From the NCBI GenBank assembly GCA_025922795.1, contig JAICHC010000017.1, forward strand, positions 1 to 13,100: a stretch of DNA of 13,100 nucleotides, given 5' to 3'. This document shows, in pieces, positions 7,948-13,100 of the stretch (positions within the stretch are counted from its first letter, which is position 1; each line of letters starts with the position of its first letter). The position numbers and the translations under genes are program-made. The notes under the pieces were generated by a model that did no database searches, had not been told where the DNA came from, and saw only the letters and a program-made list of their open reading frames with translations. This DNA is from Candidatus Binatia bacterium. Lineage in GTDB: Bacteria; Desulfobacterota_B; Binatia; UBA9968.

Positions 7948-9834
7948 ATGGTTGCATTGGCGGAGATCAGTAAACAAGATGGCGCGCCGGAGCTGCGCCG
8001 GCGGGCGCGCCTGCTCTACGTGATTCTTGCTTTCGCTTTTCTCGGTCTCTTCAGCCGGTTAATTTTTTTGCAAATTCTTTCCGGTGACCGTTATACGTAT
8101 TTATCCGAGAACAATCGCGTGCGCATCAAGCGACTCGCGGGTACTCGCGGCATGATCTTCGACCGCGAGGGCCAGCTACTCGTCGATAGCCGGCCTTCTT
8201 TCGATCTCATTTTTGTACCTGAAGATTCTCAGCATCCCGAAAACACACTGCGCTTGTTGGCGGGCTACCTGAAACGCGACGAAAATGAACTGCTAAAAAC
8301 CTTTGAAGAGGGCAAAATTCGCGCCGCGTTCGACGAGATGGTGTTGGGGCGGGATGTCGACTGGTCGACGGTCGTCGCGGTGGAAACACACCAGATCGAT
8401 TTGCCCGGCGTCAGCTTGCGCGCTCGGCCGCGGCGCAGTTACGCCGATGGACCGATGGCGGCGCATGTCCTCGGATACCTGGGCGAAATCAATCAAAAAC
8501 AGTTGCAACTACTCAAGGATCAGGGCTACGTGCTCGGCGATGAGATCGGCCAGTATGGTTTGGAGCGCCGCTGGGAAGAGCTGCTACGCGGCCAGAGCGG
8601 CGGCCAACAGGTCGAGGTCGACGCGCTCGGGCGGCGCGTCCGGGTGCTTCACGAGGTGACGGATATCCCGGGCGACACCATTCATCTCACCCTGAACCGC
8701 CAGCTGCAAGAAGCTGCGTATGAGGCGCTCGACGGCAAACAAGGGACCATCGTCGCGCTCGATGTCAACAGCGGCGCAATCCTCGCTCTAGCCAGCACGC
8801 CGGCCTTCGATCCGAATGTTTTCGCGCGCGGCATCAAGAGCGAAGAATGGAGCGAACTGATCAAAGACCGGCTGCGCCCGCTCAGCAATCGCGCGATCCA
8901 GGGGCAATATCCGCCGGGCTCGACTTTTAAAATCATCATGGCCATCGCGGCGCTCGAAGAAGGAGTCGTCAACCCCGATGCTCAAATTCACGATCCGGGT
9001 TTTTTCCCGTTCGGCAACCGCAATTTTCGCGACTGGAAAAAGGGCGGTCACGGCGCCGTCAACCTGCACCGGGCAATCGTCGAGTCCTGTGACACTTACT
9101 TTTATCAGCTGGGGCCCAAGCTGGGCGTTGATCGAATCGCCAAATGGTCGCGCGCCTTCGGCTTAGGTGAGAAGACCGGCATTGCCTTGGACGGCGAAAG
9201 AAACGGCATTATCCCCGACACGGAATGGAAGCGTAAAAGATTCCGCCAACCTTGGTTCCCGGGTGAAACGATATCCGTTGCGATCGGCCAAGGCTACGTG
9301 ACCGTGACGCCGCTGCAGCTCGCCAACATGATGGTCGCCGTGGCCAATGGCGGAAAGCTCTACAAGCCCTATCTCGTGAGCAAAGTCGAATCGGTCGATG
9401 GCGCGACGGTGCGCGAGTACAGACCCGAGCTGATCCGGCAGATCAAGATGAAACCGGAGACGCTAAGCCGCGTTCACAAAGCGCTGGCCGACGTCGTACA
9501 CGGGCCCGGCGGCACCGGCGGCGCAGCGAGATCGCCGGCGATCCAAGTCGCCGGCAAGACGGGCACCGCCCAGGTCATCGAAATGAAGGGCGCCTATCTC
9601 AAGAGCGAACAGTTGAGTTACTTCAACCGCGACCACGCCTGGTTCGTTTCCTACGCGCCGGTCGATAAGCCCCAGGTCGCGATCGCGGTCCTGGTGGAGC
9701 ATGGTGGCCATGGCGGCTCGGCCGCCGCGCCGATGGCAAAAAAAGTTTTCGAAAAGTTCATCGAGCAGCAAACGCATCCCGCCGCTGACAACAAACAGCA
9801 AGTGCAAGCCGATGGAGTCATTCGTGCAAATTGA
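7948..9834 (+). CDS. mrdA: Penicillin-binding protein 2 (elongasome transpeptidase)
   Basis: A 628-residue class B penicillin-binding protein that cross-links peptidoglycan during side-wall growth with RodA. A short cytoplasmic N-terminus precedes one membrane anchor at about residues 22-44. The pedestal (PBP dimer) domain follows, with GTRGMIFDREGQLLVDSRPS near its start. The transpeptidase domain carries all three active-site motifs: Ser325-Thr-Phe-Lys328 (PPGSTFK) with the acylated serine, Ser380-Cys-Asp382, and Lys537-Thr-Gly-Thr540. Length is close to E. coli PBP2 (633). The extended loop with GLERRWEELLRG is also characteristic of the PBP2/MrdA branch rather than FtsI. ATG 7948 lies five bases after the mreD stop with no clear ribosome-binding site, suggesting coupled translation. 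Its 3' end overlaps rodA. Confidence 0.97.
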   Translation: MVALAEISKQDGAPELRRRARLLYVILAFAFLGLFSRLIFLQILSGDRYTYLSENNRVRIKRLAGTRGMIFDREGQLLVDSRPSFDLIFVPEDSQHPENTLRLLAGYLKRDENELLKTFEEGKIRAAFDEMVLGRDVDWSTVVAVETHQIDLPGVSLRARPRRSYADGPMAAHVLGYLGEINQKQLQLLKDQGYVLGDEIGQYGLERRWEELLRGQSGGQQVEVDALGRRVRVLHEVTDIPGDTIHLTLNRQLQEAAYEALDGKQGTIVALDVNSGAILALASTPAFDPNVFARGIKSEEWSELIKDRLRPLSNRAIQGQYPPGSTFKIIMAIAALEEGVVNPDAQIHDPGFFPFGNRNFRDWKKGGHGAVNLHRAIVESCDTYFYQLGPKLGVDRIAKWSRAFGLGEKTGIALDGERNGIIPDTEWKRKRFRQPWFPGETISVAIGQGYVTVTPLQLANMMVAVANGGKLYKPYLVSKVESVDGATVREYRPELIRQIKMKPETLSRVHKALADVVHGPGGTGGAARSPAIQVAGKTGTAQVIEMKGAYLKSEQLSYFNRDHAWFVSYAPVDKPQVAIAVLVEHGGHGGSAAAPMAKKVFEKFIEQQTHPAADNKQQVQADGVIRAN

Positions 9835-10927
9835 TCGCCGGCTGATCTCGCATTTTGACTGGACGTTGTTTTTGCTCGCGCTGGTGTTCGTCGCCGTCGG
9901 CGTGATGACCATCTATAGCGCCAACTTCGATTTGGATACAGGACACGCCGGCGCTTTGCCGGCGCGGCAACTCACCTGGTTTGGACTTGGTCTGGTCGCC
10001 ATGTTTATGGCGATGAGTTTCGACTACCACTACATCGATCGTCTCGCTTACCCTTTTTACGCCATCATGCTGGTGCTGCTGATTTTGGTCATGATCTTTG
10101 GCCACTCGGGCGGCGGCTCGCAGCGCTGGATTCATTTGGGTTTTTTTCGACTGCAGCCGTCGGAACCCGCGAAAATCGCCATCGTGCTCGTGATGGCCAA
10201 GTATTTTCAGTCCGATGAGCCGTCACGCGGCTATTACCTGCGCGATCTCTGGGTGCCGTTTGTAATAGTTGCGCCGCTGGTGATTTTGACCCTCTTGCAA
10301 CCCGACCTGGGCACGGCGATCATTCTTGGGGTTGTCTTCATCAGCATGATCTTGATGGGCGGATTGCGGCTTCGTTCCTTCGCTTTGCTAGTCGCCGCGG
10401 GTTTAGCTTTTTTGCCGATCTTCTGGCACTTTCTTCGTCCCTATCAACAGGGGCGCATCCTCACTTTTCTCGATCCCAATCGCGATCCGCTCGGGGCCGG
10501 CTATCACGTTATCCAATCGCAAATTGCCATCGGCTCGGGCCGCTTATTCGGTAAAGGATTTTTGCACGGCTCGCAAAACCGGCTCGACTTCCTGCCGGCA
10601 CAGCACACGGATTTTATTTTCGCGGTTTTTTCCGAAGAATGGGGTTTTGTCGGGTGCGCGATCTTGCTGCTACTTTATTTTGGCATGATCGTCTACTGCC
10701 TGGGCCTCGTGCAACGAGTCAAAGACCGGTTTGGCGCACTGCTCGTTTTCGGCATGATCGCCATCGTCTTCTGGCATGTCGTCATCAACGTTGCCATGGT
10801 CGCCGGCGTCATGCCGGTGGTCGGCGTCCCGCTGCCGATGGTCAGCTACGGCGGCTCGGCGCTTGCTTCCATGATGTTCGCGATTGGCGTGATCATGAAC
10901 GTCAGCATGCGCCGGTATATCTTCTAA
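9812..10927 (+). CDS. rodA: SEDS peptidoglycan glycosyltransferase RodA
   Basis: A polytopic inner-membrane protein of 371 residues (from ATG 9812), close to E. coli RodA (370). It polymerises lipid II glycan strands in complex with PBP2. Family landmarks are RWIHLGFFRLQPSEPAK (105-121), LLQPDLGTA (161-169), DPLGAGYHVIQSQIAIGSG (225-243), LPAQHTDFIFAVFSEEWG (261-278), which holds the conserved Asp region of SEDS enzymes, and VGVPLPMVSYGGSA (337-350). The longer open frame from 9701 is only read-through across mrdA. Two starts compete: ATG 9812, which overlaps mrdA by 23 bases and lacks a ribosome-binding site, and GTG 9824, which is preceded by GGAG (9814-9817) at a good six-base spacing and would give 367 residues. 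Either start keeps the first membrane segment intact. It is the last gene of the cluster. Confidence 0.96.
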   Translation: MESFVQIDRRLISHFDWTLFLLALVFVAVGVMTIYSANFDLDTGHAGALPARQLTWFGLGLVAMFMAMSFDYHYIDRLAYPFYAIMLVLLILVMIFGHSGGGSQRWIHLGFFRLQPSEPAKIAIVLVMAKYFQSDEPSRGYYLRDLWVPFVIVAPLVILTLLQPDLGTAIILGVVFISMILMGGLRLRSFALLVAAGLAFLPIFWHFLRPYQQGRILTFLDPNRDPLGAGYHVIQSQIAIGSGRLFGKGFLHGSQNRLDFLPAQHTDFIFAVFSEEWGFVGCAILLLLYFGMIVYCLGLVQRVKDRFGALLVFGMIAIVFWHVVINVAMVAGVMPVVGVPLPMVSYGGSALASMMFAIGVIMNVSMRRYIF

Positions 10928-10962
10928 AAAGAGATGGAGTATGTCACCCATACTCCATCTCT
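10926..10962 (-). terminator. Intrinsic terminator of the folE-pepA-trxA transcript
   Basis: A perfect 14-bp inverted repeat (10930-10943 with 10949-10962) encloses a 5-base loop. Read on the minus strand, the stem is followed by a run of five T (complement of A 10926-10930), which is the arrangement of an intrinsic terminator downstream of trxA. On the plus strand no T run follows, so the hairpin may end rodA transcripts only weakly or serve to stabilise their 3' end. The T run overlaps the rodA stop codon TAA. Confidence 0.75.
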
Positions 10963-10981
10963 CCAGTACTCCAACACTCCA
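10952..10981. repeat. ACTCCA microrepeats next to the terminator
   Basis: ACTCCA occurs three times at irregular spacing (10952-10957, 10968-10973, 10976-10981), with a related CTCTCCA at 10959-10965. The first copy lies within the terminator stem. The cluster fills the gap between rodA and trxA and looks like part of a low-complexity intergenic repeat rather than coding sequence. Confidence 0.5.
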
Positions 10982-10993
10982 GCGTCGCGAATA

Positions 10994-11320
10994 CTACTGC
11001 AATGCTTTCTCAATGGCGCTGACGAGCTTGGCTTTCGGCACCGCGCCGACGATTTGCTCTTGAACCGCGCCGGCTTTGAGAATGATCAGATTGGGAATGC
11101 CCCGGATGCCGTAGCGCGACGCCGTCGCCGGATGGTCATCGACGTTTAGCTTGGTTACTTTGAGCTTGCCCTCGTACTCGACGGCGAGTTCTTCGACGAT
11201 CGGCGCGATCGATTTGCATGGGCCGCACCACGGCGCCCAAAAGTCGACCAGCACCGGCACCGTCGATTTTAGTACTTCCGCTTCGAAATTACTGTCCCCT
11301 ACCTCGGTGATCTTACCCAT
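10994..11320 (-). CDS. trxA: Thioredoxin
   Basis: A 108-residue cytoplasmic thioredoxin that reduces disulfides in partner proteins and is itself recycled by thioredoxin reductase. The active site WCGPC is at residues 31-35, the buried Asp26 precedes it in VDFWAPWCGPC, and the cis-proline Pro76 sits in RGIPN. The whole fold is present, at the usual length of about 108, with no signal peptide. Asn77 replaces the Thr often found after the cis-proline, which could slightly alter partner recognition. An excellent ribosome-binding site, AAGGAGG (11332-11326), lies five bases before ATG 11320 and overlaps the pepA stop codon, so the two genes are probably translated from one message. No thioredoxin reductase gene is in the window. 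Confidence 0.97.
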   Translation of the reverse strand: MGKITEVGDSNFEAEVLKSTVPVLVDFWAPWCGPCKSIAPIVEELAVEYEGKLKVTKLNVDDHPATASRYGIRGIPNLIILKAGAVQEQIVGAVPKAKLVSAIEKALQ

Positions 11321-11325
11321 CTTCT

Positions 11326-11333
11326 CCTCCTTA
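11326..11333 (-). promoter_or_regulatory. trxA ribosome-binding site overlapping the pepA stop codon
   Basis: On the minus strand the sequence TAAGGAGG contains both the pepA stop TAA (11333-11331) and the AAGGAGG site (11332-11326) of trxA, followed by a 5-base spacer and ATG. Such an overlap favours translational coupling or reinitiation and points to a shared transcript. Confidence 0.8.
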
Positions 11334-12809
11334 CAAACTCGAAAGAAAATTTATCAAGGTGCGCACGCCGAAACCGGTGCCGCCTTTCTGACCGAACAGA
11401 TTGTCGTTTTCGGCGAACGCCGGTCCGGCGATATCGAGATGGGCCCACGGCACTTCGCCGACGAATTCCTGCAAGATCAGCGCGGCGATGATCGCGCCGC
11501 CGTGCGCACCTCCGATGTTCTTCATGTCGGCGACGCTGCTCTTGATCGATTCCTTGTATTCTTTGACCAGCGGCAACTGCCAGAGTTTCTCGCCGGTTTC
11601 GCCGCCGGATCGCAGGAGCGCTTCGACGAGCGGCGGATGGTTGCTGAAAACCCCCGCAACCTGGGTGCCCAAAGCGACCATGCAGGCACCGGTGAGCGTC
11701 GCCAGATTGATCATATAATCGGGTTTTTGCTCTGCAGCGAGCGCGAGCGCGTCGGCGAGGATCAGCCGGCCTTCGGCGTCGGTGTTGAGCACCTCAATGG
11801 TCTTGCCGTTTAAGTAGCGGATGACATCGCCGGGTTTCTGTGCGTTGTGTCCCGGCAGATTGTCCGTGGTCGGCACGTAGCCGGTGACTTCGATGTCAAG
11901 GCCGAGCTTGGGCAAACAACTCATCGCCGCGATCACGGCGGCCGCGCCGGCCATGTCGAGCTTCATGGTCTCCATTGCCTTGGACGGCTTGAGCGATAAA
12001 CCGCCGGAATCGAAGGTGATGCCTTTACCGATAAGCGCGACTTTCTTCTTCGGTTTGCCAACGGGTTTGTAGTGAATTCTGATAAACCGCGGCTCCTCGT
12101 GGCTGCCCCGATTGACGGCCAAGAGCCCAGCCAATTTCATCGCCTCGATTTTCCTTTTGCCCCAGACCTCGACGCTCAACCCCCGGCCGCGACAGTGGCG
12201 CGCCGTCTGCGCTCCCAAAAAGCTCGCTGTGGCCACCGACGGCGGCTCATTGATCAGATCCCGCGCCAAGGAAACACCGGCTACGGTTGCTTGCGCCCGT
12301 TCAACGGCACGCCGCAACGCACCGTTGTATCTCAATCCCGGGCTGAACAACGTGAGGAGTTTTACTTCAGCAGCAGGCTTGGCATTGAGACGATATTTGT
12401 TGAATTGGTAAGCAGCGAGTAACGCGCCCTCGACGACCGCCGCGGCGGCGCTGTCGGGATTTTTTCCTGGCGCAAACAACAGCGCAACTTCGTCGGCGCC
12501 CATGGCGACGGCCTCGCGGCGCGCTCGCGCTCCGGTTTTTCGCCAAGCATCGGTGGCGATCTCCGCCTCGCCGCCGGTACCGACCAGCAGCAGCTGAGCC
12601 GCGGGTAAGAGTCCCGCCGTGGTATAGAGCAGTGTCGTGCCCTCGGCGCCGATAAATTTGCTCTTGTGAATGCGCGCGCGCAGATGACCGTGGAGCCGGC
12701 GGTCCAAGGCGCGAATCTCCGGGCCATCCAGTTTTTTTTCTTGCACCGGAATAACCAGTAAACCGGTTTTGATGCGCTCCGCGCTCGTGTCGCGAAATCG
12801 TATTTCCAT
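11331..12809 (-). CDS. pepA: Cytosolic leucyl aminopeptidase, M17 family
   Basis: A 492-residue two-metal aminopeptidase that removes N-terminal residues from peptides. The family is usually hexameric. The N-terminal macro-like domain covers about residues 1-160 and the catalytic domain about 175-492. The M17 signature NTDAEGRL is at 342-349. By alignment with E. coli PepA (a constant offset of 8), the metal ligands are Lys262, Asp267, Asp285, Asp344 and Glu346, and the catalytic residues Lys274 and Arg348; all are present. The open frame extends upstream to 12947, but that part runs antiframe through folE. ATG 12809 gives the expected N-terminus MEIRFRDTSAE with GAGGA-like purines just upstream (GCGAGGA), and lies 11 bases after the folE stop. 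E. coli PepA also binds DNA; whether this one does cannot be judged here. Confidence 0.95.
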   Translation of the reverse strand: MEIRFRDTSAERIKTGLLVIPVQEKKLDGPEIRALDRRLHGHLRARIHKSKFIGAEGTTLLYTTAGLLPAAQLLLVGTGGEAEIATDAWRKTGARARREAVAMGADEVALLFAPGKNPDSAAAAVVEGALLAAYQFNKYRLNAKPAAEVKLLTLFSPGLRYNGALRRAVERAQATVAGVSLARDLINEPPSVATASFLGAQTARHCRGRGLSVEVWGKRKIEAMKLAGLLAVNRGSHEEPRFIRIHYKPVGKPKKKVALIGKGITFDSGGLSLKPSKAMETMKLDMAGAAAVIAAMSCLPKLGLDIEVTGYVPTTDNLPGHNAQKPGDVIRYLNGKTIEVLNTDAEGRLILADALALAAEQKPDYMINLATLTGACMVALGTQVAGVFSNHPPLVEALLRSGGETGEKLWQLPLVKEYKESIKSSVADMKNIGGAHGGAIIAALILQEFVGEVPWAHLDIAGPAFAENDNLFGQKGGTGFGVRTLINFLSSL

Positions 12810-12820
12810 CCGGTCCTCGC

Positions 12821-13100
12821 TTAAACCTTGTGGCGAATCAGATTCATAAATTCGTTGCGGGTGTCCTGACGCGTGCGAAAGGCGCCGAGCAAACTGCTGG
12901 TGATGACGTAGGAGTTTTGTTTCTCGACGCCGCGCATGCGCATGCACAGGTGCTCCGCTTCGATGACGACGGCGACGCCGAGCGCGTCGAGCTTTTCCAT
13001 AATAATCGTGGCGATTTGATTGGTCATGCGCTCCTGAACCTGCAAGCGCCGCGCGTAAACATCGACGAGACGGGCAAGTTTGGAGATGCCGACGATCTTA
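12821..13100 (-). CDS. folE: GTP cyclohydrolase I, C-terminal part (5' end beyond window)
   Basis: The last 92 or so residues of a FolE-type GTP cyclohydrolase I, which converts GTP to dihydroneopterin triphosphate as the first step of folate (and related pterin) synthesis. The part seen begins [18 protein letters not shown], continues [12 protein letters not shown], and contains [17 protein letters not shown], where the Cys is the third zinc ligand of the family and the Arg lies by the GTP site. It ends with [21 protein letters not shown], a normal family C-terminus. The frame stays open to the right edge of the window, so the TTG at 13045 is not the start. It is the upstream member of the folE-pepA-trxA group seen here. 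Confidence 0.96.
   Translation of the reverse strand, partial: KIVGISKLARLVDVYARRLQVQERMTNQIATIIMEKLDALGVAVVIEAEHLCMRMRGVEKQNSYVITSSLLGAFRTRQDTRNEFMNLIRHKV

Noticed and set aside
12810..12947. Longer pepA start at 12947
   Set aside because: This extension is a shadow of folE in another frame. ATG 12809 fits the family's N-terminus.

Overview
The window looks like a chromosomal segment of a GC-rich, didermic (Gram-negative-type) bacterium. The evidence is a complete elongasome cluster in the order mreB-mreC-mreD-mrdA-rodA, a divergently oriented membrane-anchored PpiD/SurA-type periplasmic chaperone, and a folE-pepA-trxA group. This layout recalls Deltaproteobacteria-like or related uncultured soil lineages. 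That placement is inferred from gene order and general protein character, and no taxonomic marker was tested.

Layout. Bases 1-1000 read as accessory or decaying sequence. They hold the 3' end of an unrecognised gene (3-212), a CcbP-like calcium-binding protein gene broken by a single-base deletion (411-778), a short tandem repeat and a long leader. Next comes a lone NCS2-type permease (1030-2586, plus strand), convergent with a histidine phosphatase (2609-3238, minus) and a 636-residue PpiD-like protein (3379-5289, minus). Bases 5290-5484 form a divergent promoter region between ppiD and mreB.

From 5485 to 10927 the plus strand carries the rod-shape operon. MreB is the actin-like filament. 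MreC and MreD are the membrane scaffold. PBP2 (mrdA) is the transpeptidase and RodA the SEDS glycosyltransferase. Together they build lateral-wall peptidoglycan. The genes are tightly packed, and mrdA and rodA overlap.

On the opposite strand, from the right edge inward, run folE (GTP cyclohydrolase I, 5' end outside the window), pepA (M17 leucyl aminopeptidase) and trxA (thioredoxin). The spacing is very tight: 11 bp between folE and pepA and 10 bp between pepA and trxA, with the trxA ribosome-binding site overlapping the pepA stop codon. A perfect 14-bp hairpin at 10930-10962, followed by a T run on the minus strand, looks like the terminator of this operon. It abuts the rodA stop and continues into a cluster of ACTCCA microrepeats.

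No mobile element, CRISPR array, tRNA or rRNA is visible, and I see no convincing new multi-gene system. The items most worth a second look are the frameshifted ccbP-like gene, the loss of both parvulin active-site histidines in the PpiD-like protein, the ACTCCA repeats beside the terminator, and the divergent ppiD/mreB promoter region.
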